Shown here one piece after another: positions 43,904 to 51,740 of a stretch of 64,000 bases of DNA (position 1 is the first letter of the stretch; every line of letters starts with the position of its first letter). The translations under genes were made by a program, and so were the position numbers. This stretch comes from Gammaproteobacteria bacterium (lineage in GTDB: Bacteria > Pseudomonadota > Gammaproteobacteria > Competibacterales > Competibacteraceae). The notes beneath the pieces are model-generated. The model was not told the origin of the DNA, did no database searches, and worked only from the letters and a program-made list of their open reading frames with translations. The DNA lies in assembly GCA_024234995.1 (NCBI GenBank), contig JACKNF010000003.1, positions 248,001 through 312,000 on the forward strand, read 5' to 3'.

Positions 43904-43923
43904 GCCGGTTTAATCTAGGCGAT

Positions 43924-43980
43924 CAGCAAGCCAGTGCCCGTTGAGGTTCGCTCCTCACCTCAACGGGCACTGGCTGACTG
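43924..43980. repeat. 18-bp perfect inverted repeat downstream of the HNH gene
   Basis: The arms at 43929-43946 and 43958-43975 are perfect complements around an 11-base loop. After a 2-bp mismatch, CAG (43924-43926) and CTG (43978-43980) extend the stem. It lies 25 bp after the HNH stop. It could be a terminator, although the tract after it is only TTCTATTC, or the end of a mobile element. Confidence 0.75.
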
Positions 43981-43994
43981 TTCTATTCAGAATA

Positions 43995-44015
43995 GATCCA
44001 CAGCTTTTGTGGATC
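43995..44015. repeat. Second inverted repeat
   Basis: GATCCACA (43995-44002) and TGTGGATC (44008-44015) form a perfect 8-bp stem with a 5-base loop, only 19 bp after the larger hairpin. T-rich sequence follows at 44017-44040. The pair of stem-loops opens an AT-rich stretch unlike the surrounding DNA. Confidence 0.6.
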
Positions 44016-44138
44016 ATTCTGCTATGCCTATTCTTTAATTATCGCAAACTATTCCAGTTTAAATTTGATGGAAAGTGGCTTGACAAACCCAGTTGCATTG
44101 ACTACGTGTTGACTTTGTATATACATGGTACTATTCTT

Positions 44139-44324
44139 ATGGGAAAACACAAGAAAGAAAAATCCGATAAAGACAAGGATAAGGAAGTCAAATTAGTAGT
44201 TCGAATTGAGGCAGGTCTGCGTGATGCATTCATCGAAACCTGTCAAGACATGGATACCACAGCTTCCAGGGAAGTGCGGCGGTTCATCCGCGATTTTCTA
44301 AAGCTCTCGGGTAAGGAGACCTGA
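44139..44324 (+). CDS. Small ribbon-helix-helix protein
   Basis: The 61-residue product has a highly charged Lys/Asp N-terminus (GKHKKEKSDKDKDKEV). A ribbon-helix-helix core follows: strand KLVVRIEAGLR, helix DAFIETCQDMD, turn TTAS, helix REVRRFIRDFL. It is probably a CopG-like DNA-binding regulator or antitoxin-like protein. The ATG at 44139 is chosen because upstream codons of the longer frame pass through the inverted repeat. No Shine-Dalgarno is visible and TTGACT/TATACA promoter-like boxes (44098, 44120) end just before it, so it may be nearly leaderless. Local DNA is AT-rich, suggesting transfer. Confidence 0.6.
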   Translation: MGKHKKEKSDKDKDKEVKLVVRIEAGLRDAFIETCQDMDTTASREVRRFIRDFLKLSGKET

Positions 44325-44404
44325 GGTAGAGCAAACAGCGCTTGGGGTTCCAAGAGCCCGCGTAATGACTCATTTCTCATCTGCCCTTAGCGAGGTGAAA
44401 TGCT

Positions 44405-44578
44405 ATGAATGACCCTGATCCTGGAACGGCTCAGCAGGAAACACTAACGGCTCTTAAGGCCATGCATGCCTATTTTGCCGCCACCGCTCAAGCCCAGCCG
44501 CGTAAAGAGCGGGAACGGCTAGCCCGTGAATGGCTGAACGCCGTTCATCGGATGCGGTTCACTTCCATCACTCATTAA
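44405..44578 (+). CDS. 57-residue hypothetical protein
   Basis: A short frame with a good ribosome-binding site (GAGGT, 8 nt before ATG). It encodes a single amphipathic helical protein: ETLTALKAMHAYFAATAQAQ, then an Arg/Glu-rich stretch RKERERLAREWLNAVHRMRF. It follows the ribbon-helix-helix gene by 80 bp on the same strand. No family is recognised; a toxin or partner role is only a possibility. Confidence 0.45.
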   Translation: MNDPDPGTAQQETLTALKAMHAYFAATAQAQPRKERERLAREWLNAVHRMRFTSITH

Positions 44579-44810
44579 TATCTAAAGCAGAGTAGCAAAG
44601 TAAGTTGAGGCGACGAATAAACCCTAACAATGGGTGGTGTAATTAAGGCAATCTTTGCATATGCCTGCGCGATGAAGCTGGAAGCAATGCCGTCACGGTG
44701 AATGACCGTGGCGTTGCCGGCTCAAGACTGGCAAGGGTACCGCATCCTCCCTCTTGCCGAAGAGGCCTGCACGCTCTCACACCGCTTCGGCAGCCGGCTG
44801 ATGCCACGCG

Positions 44811-46040
44811 TTAAGCCGTTCGCCGCATCCTCAGCAACAGCCAACCCCAGGTCAGTGCTTGCAATGTCAGCACGAACCCGAACGCCCAGCGGTAGCCCAC
44901 ATCAGCGTACCCGCCGCCGTCAGCCGGCCAATGGTTGATGATCGTACCCATGCCCCACTGTCCGGCGAATGCAGCGACGAACACCAGTAAATTCAATGCG
45001 GTGTTTACCCGGCCAGCCAGCGCTGGCGGGAAGGATTGCGACAAAATTGCATAATTCAGCACACCACTGGTCCCGAAGAACCCAAACAGCACCCACAGCA
45101 ATAGTAGCGATCCCCCACTGAGCAGGATCGCCCACTGCACCAGCATAAACAACATCATGCCGCCACCGGCAACGCCCAATGGCGGAACGCCCAGCCGCGA
45201 TAACCAATAGGTCACTTGTCCCATACCGAGGAAACCGCTGACCATTGCTGCAGCAATCCAGAATAAATAACCTGCGGCGGCCGCTTTATCCAAACCGGCC
45301 ACGTCGCGCAACCACGGCCCAGCCCATAACCCTTGAATGGCTAGAAACGACGCCTGCGATAATACTGCACTTGGCGCAACGCGCCAGAATCCTGGATGGC
45401 GATAAATCCCCACCACCTCACGCCATTGCTCCCGCCAGCCATGACTCACTGTGCCACTACCACGCTCCGGCACGGCCAGCAACAGCGCAACGGCGACAGC
45501 GACGCTCAAACCTGCCAGGAGGATAAACAACCCGCGCCAGTCAGTTATCTTCAGTGCTGCTTCAATAGGAGCCGTGGCGGCCAATGCACCCATCCCGCCG
45601 GCTGCCAGCACCCAGCCATTGACGACCGGTAATCGTGCGGCTGGAAACCACACGACAAATGCCTTGAAGCTGGCCATTAAGCAAGCGGACACCCCTAAAC
45701 CAATCAATCCCCGCCCTAGAATCAGGTTCGCCGCGTCGTCGCTAACTGCGAATAAGCCAGCCCCCGTTGCAGCAACGAGCAAGAGGATCGCTTCCACCCA
45801 ACGTGGCCCGAAGCGATCCAGCAACATCCCGAGCGGCAATTGAAATGCCGCAAAAGTCAGGAAATAAATGCTGGTTAGCAGACCGAGATCGGTCGCATCC
45901 AATTGCAATTCCGCCACCAGGTAAGGCGACAAGACGGCATTAATGGTGCGATACAAATAGGATAGAAAATAGCCTGCGGCAAAGGGCAGAAACACCCGCA
46001 GCACGATGGCTGCGGGTGAGAGCGGTACCGGGGCGCTCAT
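44811..46040 (-). CDS. Major facilitator superfamily transporter
   Basis: The 409 residues hold twelve predicted transmembrane helices. MFS landmarks include GYFLSYLYRTINAVLSPYL, the loop 2-3 motif GMLLDRFGPRWVEAI and SYLYRTINAV near helix 1. It resembles nitrate/sugar-phosphate or cyanate-type antiporters, but the substrate is unclear. The ATG at 46040 overlaps the stop of the methyltransferase gene as ATGA, so the two are coupled. Confidence 0.88.
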   Translation of the reverse strand: MSAPVPLSPAAIVLRVFLPFAAGYFLSYLYRTINAVLSPYLVAELQLDATDLGLLTSIYFLTFAAFQLPLGMLLDRFGPRWVEAILLLVAATGAGLFAVSDDAANLILGRGLIGLGVSACLMASFKAFVVWFPAARLPVVNGWVLAAGGMGALAATAPIEAALKITDWRGLFILLAGLSVAVAVALLLAVPERGSGTVSHGWREQWREVVGIYRHPGFWRVAPSAVLSQASFLAIQGLWAGPWLRDVAGLDKAAAAGYLFWIAAAMVSGFLGMGQVTYWLSRLGVPPLGVAGGGMMLFMLVQWAILLSGGSLLLLWVLFGFFGTSGVLNYAILSQSFPPALAGRVNTALNLLVFVAAFAGQWGMGTIINHWPADGGGYADVGYRWAFGFVLTLQALTWGWLLLRMRRTA

Positions 46041-46726
46041 GGCGCGGTGAGCGGCTGATCCGAACGGTGGGTAAGCCGATAAACCCGCTCCAATAGCCAA
46101 GTCAGGCCACGATCCCGCCAGCGCGACTCCTCGGACAGAGCATCGCGGGTATAGAGCAATTCGATCTCATGGGTTGTTTCATACAGCGTTCGCACTTCTA
46201 CCTCACTGACGGCAAACGGCGGCCCTGTCAATACCGTTTGATCATACTCCAGGGTCATTAGCAGCGTCCTTATCCCTGACGGTAAGATAGCGTCGAGATG
46301 GCGAGCATAGCGTTCACGCATCGCCGGCGGCAATGCAATCAGCGAAGCCCGGTCATAGACACCTGCAGTATCGGCAAGGTGCTGCGGTTCCAAGGCAAAA
46401 TAATCACCTAGCAAAATGCGCACTTCATCCTGTTCCCAAATCTCAAACGCCCCTTCCTGCCAGCGGCGTGGATGCAATCTGTTCTCCTGAAAAAAGGCCT
46501 CGACAGCAATTGGACTGATCTCCACTCCAATCACCGGATGCCCCTCGCCAGCCAGCCATAATAAATCGCGGCTTTTACCACACAATGGGACAAAAACCTG
46601 CTGACCCGATTGCAGGCCAAGCCGGCTCCAGAACTGCTGAAGATGGACATTGATGTCCTGCTGATGAAAACCGATCTCGGTGCGTTCCCAGCGTTCGTGC
46701 CAAAATGAGAGTTCCACCCGCTTCAT
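46037..46726 (-). CDS. tpm: Thiopurine S-methyltransferase family protein
   Basis: A SAM-dependent methyltransferase of 229 residues. The TPMT signature is clear: SFWHERWERTEIGFHQ, FVPLCGKSRDLLWLAGEGHPVIGVEIS and VYDRASLIALPPAMRERYA. Bacterial members methylate thiols, selenite or tellurite species. ATG 46726 has GGAGG only 2 nt away; GTG 46720 (11 nt) or GTG 46738 are alternatives. It is coupled to the MFS gene, which could export a methylated product (inference). Confidence 0.88.
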   Translation of the reverse strand: MKRVELSFWHERWERTEIGFHQQDINVHLQQFWSRLGLQSGQQVFVPLCGKSRDLLWLAGEGHPVIGVEISPIAVEAFFQENRLHPRRWQEGAFEIWEQDEVRILLGDYFALEPQHLADTAGVYDRASLIALPPAMRERYARHLDAILPSGIRTLLMTLEYDQTVLTGPPFAVSEVEVRTLYETTHEIELLYTRDALSEESRWRDRGLTWLLERVYRLTHRSDQPLTAP

Positions 46727-46877
46727 GACCTCCGGCACTATAGGTTTTAACTTAGAGAGATAAAGCTATTAAGCGATGTTCCTGCCAGGTTCTCAACCAA
46801 GACAGACCATTGGACTTGGATCTATTTTTGACCCCACGATGCGGGAATCTCCAGCCACTTTCACTGGTATATGAACG

Positions 46878-49800
46878 TCACTCGTATGGCTGAACCCAGG
46901 GTGCCGCATGTCCGAAAAAGAAACCTTGCGCATAGTCCACACCTAATTCGCGCAGGTGCTCAGCAACCGTTTGGTTCTCAACAGACTCGGCAATAGTTTG
47001 AATGCCCAGAGTATGGCTCATCTGAGTAATCGCGGTCACCAAAGCACGGTCGCTATCGCTCCCGATTGTGTCCTTAAAAAAGCTACCATCGATTTTCAGG
47101 TAATCGACGGGCAGCATTTTGAGATGCCGGAATGAAGACAGACCACTACCGAAGTCATCCAATGCGAATTGGCTGCCGCAGTGTTTGAGCGCCGTCATTA
47201 GTTTGATAGCTTGCTGTAAATTTTGAAAGACAGCAGTTTCAGTGACCTCAAAGCACACTTGGGCTGGCGAAAACGCATACTCAGCAAATTGCGCCTTGAT
47301 AAAATCGAACAAGGTTTCATCACTGAGAGAGTTCCCGGATAGATTGATAGAAATCTTGGCGCTGGTATGACCAATTCCCGCTGCGTATTCGCGGAATGCC
47401 GCTTGGATCACCCAGCGATCGATCACGCCCATGAGTCCATACCGTTCGGCTGCGGGAATGAAAGCCGCTGGCAATACCAGTTCACTGTCTTCGTTCGGTT
47501 GGCCCTTGTACACGATACGGAGCAGCGCCTCATAGTAAGCGGGTTGCTGGCTAGGATCGCTCAGCGATACAATGGGTTGATAGTGTAACCGGAACCGGTC
47601 CTTTTCCAGGGCGTCGCGCAAGCCCGCAGCACCTAAAATCTCACTGTGCCGTTGCGCCGTTTCAGAATCTTCCTCCGTATAAACATGAACACGGTTGCGG
47701 CCTAATTCCTTAGCGATATAGCAAGCGACATCTGCCTGGGCAAACAACTGCGTGGTGTTTTTCGTCTCCACTGTAATAGGCGCCAGGCCGATACTGACGC
47801 CAATCTGGTAAACCTGGCCCTCCCAGTGAAAGCGGTAGTCACGAACACTGTTCACAATATTCTGGGCAATGAACTGCGCCCGGCTCAGGGGGCAATTGTC
47901 CAGCAGCAACCCAAATTCATCACCGCCGATGCGCGCCAAGGTATCGCGATCCCGGAATACGCCTGAAATCAATCTATTTATTTTTCTTAGCAGATCATCA
48001 CCTGCGGCGTGACCGGCAGTGTCGTTGACAATTTTGAATTGATCCAAATCCAGATAGCACAGTGCATGCCGCGCGCCGTGCTGGTGAGCACTGGACAGCG
48101 CCTGTTTCAGCCGCCGCTCGAATTCCAGCCGGTTGATCAGTCCGGTAAGGGCATCGTGCGTGGCGTCGAATTCTAATTGACGGGTCAGCCGACGAATCTC
48201 GGTTACATCGCGGAATACCAGTACAGTGCCCAATAGCTGGTCTTCTCGCCCGCGAATCGGCGCCGCTAAATCATCAATATGGTATTTCCGTCCGTGGCGG
48301 CTGACCAGCGTGGAGTAATGAGCCAATCCAGGCGCTTTCTCTTCTTCAAGATTTTGTGTCATCAAATCCAGCAGCGGCTGGTCCTTTTGCTCATTGACGA
48401 TATGGAAGATTTCGCCCAGAGGCCGGCCTTGCGCCTCGATCATGCTCCAATCAGTGAGCTTTTCCGCCATCGGGTTTAAGTATTCCACGATGCCGTGCAT
48501 ATCGGTGGTGATCACAGCGTCACCGATGGAATGCAGCGTGACCAGCGCTTTTTCTCTTTCGGCAAACAATGCTGCTTCCGCTTGCTTACGCTCGGTGATG
48601 TCGATACCGACACTGATCAGCTGTTCGACCTCGCCTGCCGGGTTCTTAATAGGCACCTTGACGGTGTAGACCCAATAGGTTCGTCCGGTCAGGTCGACGC
48701 ACTTCATCTCCCGTTCGATTCTATCCTGGGTTTGAGCCAGGATAGCCTCGTCATCGTTGCGCAACGCTTGCACAAGCTCAGGATCGGTGGTGATCAGATC
48801 CGAAAACGTATGCCCCACTATTTGCTCAGAAGACAAACCAAAGCATCTGGCCAAATGCTGATTGGCCAGTATGATTTGGTGTTGCTGGTTTTCAACACAA
48901 ATGAAGTGAGGGTCCGTATCGATGACCGTTCTGAGAAACGACCGCTGCCTCTCAATTTCTTGCTGAGCGTGCAGCAAGCGCTCTACCAGCTTGGCGTTGC
49001 GAAAACAGGCAGCGATGTTAACCACAAACACTTCGAGCAATGACCGGTCCACGACAGCGAGTGCTTGGCTGCAATTCAGGAAGATGACAACATCCTGGCA
49101 AGAGGCCACCTTGAAGTACAACACCGTGCGATCGGAATCAAACATATGTTCCCGATATGATACGCAGGCGTGTACGGCTGAGATGATCCCTTTATCCGGC
49201 AAAGCTTCCAGCGGCTGGGTGATATAAGGCGCATACTGCCCAGCGGCGCCTGCCACGTAGTAACGCTCCTGGTGATTGCCAAATGGCGAATCCTTCTGGG
49301 TGCAGACAATGCCGTCCAGCGGTAATTTGAACAGTGCAGTCAGTTGCGTCAGCACCCCTTCGGCCAGGCCAGCGATTGTATGCTGCCCCATCAGGTCAGC
49401 AGCCGCGCCGGCAATCAGTTCCAGACCTCGCCGGTTTTGGGCAATGGCATACAGTTGCTGATAGGAGCGTAGCGCAGCACTGACGGTGGAGATCAGCCGG
49501 GTATGGGTCAGCTCAGCCTTTGTGCGATAGTCATTGATATCGTATTCGTGAATAACGGCCAATTCCGGCGCATAGCCAGGCTGACCCGTACGCAGAATGA
49601 TCCGGCATTCTGTCAGCTTCAGTTCATCGCGAATGTACTCCACCAAGTCAAGGCCAGCCTGCTCGGTTTCCATCACCACGTCCAGCAGGGCCACAGCAAT
49701 GTCAGGGTGCTCGCGCAAGTGCTTGTGTGCTTCCAGGCCGCTATACGCATGCAGCAGGCGCAAGGGCCGTCCAAAAATATGCAACTTGTTCAGGACAAAC

Positions 49801-49928
49801 TGCGTGACAGCATGCACCTCTGGATTATCGTCGACCACCAATAGCTTCCATGACGAGGCGTCATTTACTGATAGGGTATCAGGCACCCGATCTGCATCGT
49901 TTATTAATTGAATTGGCTCGTCAATCAT
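46878..49928 (-). CDS. REC-DUF3369-PAS-PAS-GGDEF-EAL c-di-GMP signalling protein
   Basis: The 1016-residue cytoplasmic protein carries a receiver domain (about 27-150; VVDDNPEV and phospho-Asp in ALLDVVMETEQ), DUF3369 (about 165-320), two PAS domains (about 335-455 and 460-590), a GGDEF domain with intact GGDEF motif (about 600-765) and an EAL domain (about 775-1010) with YEALLRI, DDFGSGLSSF and KIDGSF. Both synthesis and hydrolysis of c-di-GMP look possible. The start MIDEPIQ at 49928 is used. Its first 52 codons and upstream 95 bp are duplicated beyond the adjacent IS. The rest of the receiver is nearly identical to the next paralogue. Confidence 0.92.
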   Translation of the reverse strand: MIDEPIQLINDADRVPDTLSVNDASSWKLLVVDDNPEVHAVTQFVLNKLHIFGRPLRLLHAYSGLEAHKHLREHPDIAVALLDVVMETEQAGLDLVEYIRDELKLTECRIILRTGQPGYAPELAVIHEYDINDYRTKAELTHTRLISTVSAALRSYQQLYAIAQNRRGLELIAGAAADLMGQHTIAGLAEGVLTQLTALFKLPLDGIVCTQKDSPFGNHQERYYVAGAAGQYAPYITQPLEALPDKGIISAVHACVSYREHMFDSDRTVLYFKVASCQDVVIFLNCSQALAVVDRSLLEVFVVNIAACFRNAKLVERLLHAQQEIERQRSFLRTVIDTDPHFICVENQQHQIILANQHLARCFGLSSEQIVGHTFSDLITTDPELVQALRNDDEAILAQTQDRIEREMKCVDLTGRTYWVYTVKVPIKNPAGEVEQLISVGIDITERKQAEAALFAEREKALVTLHSIGDAVITTDMHGIVEYLNPMAEKLTDWSMIEAQGRPLGEIFHIVNEQKDQPLLDLMTQNLEEEKAPGLAHYSTLVSRHGRKYHIDDLAAPIRGREDQLLGTVLVFRDVTEIRRLTRQLEFDATHDALTGLINRLEFERRLKQALSSAHQHGARHALCYLDLDQFKIVNDTAGHAAGDDLLRKINRLISGVFRDRDTLARIGGDEFGLLLDNCPLSRAQFIAQNIVNSVRDYRFHWEGQVYQIGVSIGLAPITVETKNTTQLFAQADVACYIAKELGRNRVHVYTEEDSETAQRHSEILGAAGLRDALEKDRFRLHYQPIVSLSDPSQQPAYYEALLRIVYKGQPNEDSELVLPAAFIPAAERYGLMGVIDRWVIQAAFREYAAGIGHTSAKISINLSGNSLSDETLFDFIKAQFAEYAFSPAQVCFEVTETAVFQNLQQAIKLMTALKHCGSQFALDDFGSGLSSFRHLKMLPVDYLKIDGSFFKDTIGSDSDRALVTAITQMSHTLGIQTIAESVENQTVAEHLRELGVDYAQGFFFGHAAPWVQPYE
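49504..49772. repeat. 269-bp identical block shared by the two REC-DUF3369 genes, copy 1
   Basis: Identical to 53542-53810. With five scattered differences the match extends to about 49381 (53419). It covers receiver residue 53 to the end and the receiver/DUF3369 linker. Codons on both sides diverge strongly, the hallmark of a conversion tract. Confidence 0.9.
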
Positions 49929-50023
49929 GTGTTTTTTCACGCAAGCAGTAGTACATTTGCAGGAAAAGTGCTTTTTAGGAAGAATGATTAACAACTAATT
50001 TATTTTATTCAATTTTTATTAAT
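49773..50023. repeat. 251-bp direct repeat, copy A
   Basis: Covers codons 1-52 and 95 bp of 5' flank of the REC-DUF3369-GGDEF-EAL gene. It is identical, base for base by eye, to 51332-51582. The IS fragment starts at the next base, 50024. Confidence 0.97.
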
Positions 50024-51331
50024 CAACAGTTCGGACAGTTTTTGAGGGGATCGGGTTGAGGTAGCGGTACCGGGTCATTTTCAGTAGGGTGAAATTGCCA
50101 AAATCAACCTTCACTGAGGAATGCCCCGATGCCGCTACTGATGAGTGTACTGTCGAGCTTGAAATTCAGCCAACCCTTTCGGAAGTTTCTGAACGAATTG
50201 TTGATGCTCTTATTGATGGTACCGGGACGGGCGACCTTTCGGAATTTGAGTCGCTACAGTGCGTATGACGAGAAGACCTTTAGCCGTTGGTACCGTCGGG
50301 AAGTGGACTGGGCGGGCGTGAATGTAGCGGCGATCCGGGCCGTTGTGCCTGCGACCCATGAGTCGGTGTTCGCCTTTGATCCCAGCCACATGGCCAAGAG
50401 TGGCGCACGAACGGAAGGGATCGGGTCTTTCTGGAACGGTTGTGCGGGGCGTGCCGAACGGGGTTTAGAGGTCAATGTCCTCAGTTGGGTGGATGTGACC
50501 ACGAATACCGCCTATACGATTAGTGCGGCGCTGACGCCCCCGAAGGTTACGGCGGACCCGGCTACGACCCCGGACACCACAACGACCCCGGACACCACAA
50601 CGACCCCGGACACCACAACGACCCCGGACACCACAACGACCCCGGACACCGTCTCCCTTAGCGGTTCCAGCTCAGCGCACTCTCCCTCCCCACGTCGGCG
50701 GACCTCACCGAAGGCAAAAGGCCAAGCCAAACCCAGGGCCAAACCCAAGGCCAAACCCAAGGCCAAACCCAAGGCCAAGGTCCCAAAGAGACCGGATGAA
50801 CCCAGTCGTATCGATGCCTATTTAGCCCATTTAAAGCAGGTCATTACCGGCGGCCAACTGGCCTTGCTGCTACGCTATCTGGTGGCGGATGGCTTCTTCA
50901 GCAAGATCAAGTTCGTCGACGGTATCCTGGCCTTAAACCTGCACTTGATCAGCAAACTGCGGTCGGATGCGGACGCCCGCTACAGGTATACCGGACCCTA
51001 TGGCGGGCGAGGAGCGCCCCGTCGCTATGGAGACAAGGTCAACTGGAACATCCTCAATCCGGCGGTGTTTACTTCCGTCGCATCCACCGACCCGACCCTC
51101 ACCCTGCACACCGCCTTGGTGGCCTTGCCCCATCTCAAACGGAACGTCCGCGTCGTCGTCGTCACCGAGACCCGCACCGGACGCCGCGCCCTCCTCTTCA
51201 GTACTGATGTCGACCTCGACCCCGTGACCCTCTATCGGTATTACAAGGCCCGCTTTCAGATTGAGTTCCTGTTCCGCGACAGTAAGCAGTATGCCGGCTT
51301 GACCCACTGCCAAGCCTGGAAAGCCGCCGCG
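50024..51331 (+). mobile_element. IS4-type insertion sequence, right end missing
   Basis: 1308 bp between two copies of a 251-bp direct repeat. The left part (50024-50128) begins CAACAGTTCGGACAG and precedes the transposase. The right end is cut within the transposase, so no matching terminal inverted repeat or short target duplication is present. Confidence 0.85.
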
Positions 51332-51403
51332 AAAAATATGCAACTTGTTCAGGACAAACTGCGTGACAGCATGCACCTCTGGATTATCGTCGACCACCAA
51401 TAG
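50129..51403 (+). pseudogene. 3'-truncated IS4-family transposase fused to duplicated flank
   Basis: Native sequence covers 401 codons to 51331; the last 23 codons are antisense receiver-gene sequence from the 251-bp repeat. Catalytic elements are the first Asp in FAFDPSHMAKSG, the second Asp in LVADGFFSK and the YREK motif YKARFQIEFLFRDSK, with Glu. IS4 transposases continue past this motif, so the C-terminus is lost. Between the two Asp motifs lies an unusual low-complexity insert of TTPDT repeats followed by KPKA repeats. Whether the hybrid protein is active is doubtful. Confidence 0.85.
50564..50650 (+). repeat. 18-bp tandem repeats in the transposase gene
   Basis: Four perfect 18-bp units start at 50564, 50582, 50600 and 50618, and a partial fifth at 50636. 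They encode a Thr-Pro-Asp-Thr repeat. A second low-complexity tract of 12-bp units (about 50716-50783) encodes Lys-Pro-Lys-Ala repeats. Confidence 0.95.
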
Positions 51404-51487
51404 CTTCCATGACGAGGCGTCATTTACTGATAGGGTATCAGGCACCCGATCTGCATCGTTTATTAATTGAATTGGCTCGTCAATCAT
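51332..51487 (-). pseudogene. 52-codon 5' fragment of the REC-DUF3369 gene
   Basis: Start codon at 51487 and 52 codons identical to the gene at 46878-49928, ending at the IS junction inside the receiver domain before the phospho-Asp. The frame then runs antisense through the transposase to 50933. No functional product is expected, although the duplicated promoter region could still be active. Confidence 0.85.
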
Positions 51488-51582
51488 GTGTTTTTTCACG
51501 CAAGCAGTAGTACATTTGCAGGAAAAGTGCTTTTTAGGAAGAATGATTAACAACTAATTTATTTTATTCAATTTTTATTAAT
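51332..51582. repeat. 251-bp direct repeat, copy B
   Basis: Identical to 49773-50023. It joins the cut end of the IS on its left and unique AT-rich sequence (from 51583) on its right, which may be the ancestral upstream DNA of the repeated gene start. Confidence 0.97.
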
Positions 51583-51740
51583 AATAGATAAAGCATTCGA
51601 ACCAAAAATCACGATGCGCTTGATTTATTTAAGGAGCATCAGAAACTTCATTCTCACCGGATAGTTCGTGTCTGATTATTCGTAATTGCATGATTTTTAT
51701 ATCTTCCTATGTGCAGGGTTATTTATTAGTAGAAAACACA

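Noticed and set aside
43941..44138. N-terminal extension of the ribbon-helix-helix gene
   Set aside because: These codons pass through the large inverted repeat and AT-rich promoter-like DNA. The hydrophobic product has no family pattern; the ATG at 44139 starts the recognisable part.
44579..44810. Plus-strand frame from 44702 reading into the MFS gene
   Set aside because: No recognisable product and mostly antisense to the MFS transporter; the gap shows no clear gene.
50564..50783. 18-bp and 12-bp repeats considered as iterons or CRISPR
   Set aside because: They are in-frame low-complexity coding repeats inside the transposase, with no spacers and no replication gene nearby.
50933..51487. 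184-codon minus-strand frame starting with receiver sequence
   Set aside because: Only the first 52 codons are real receiver sequence; the rest is antisense transposase. Treated as a gene fragment.
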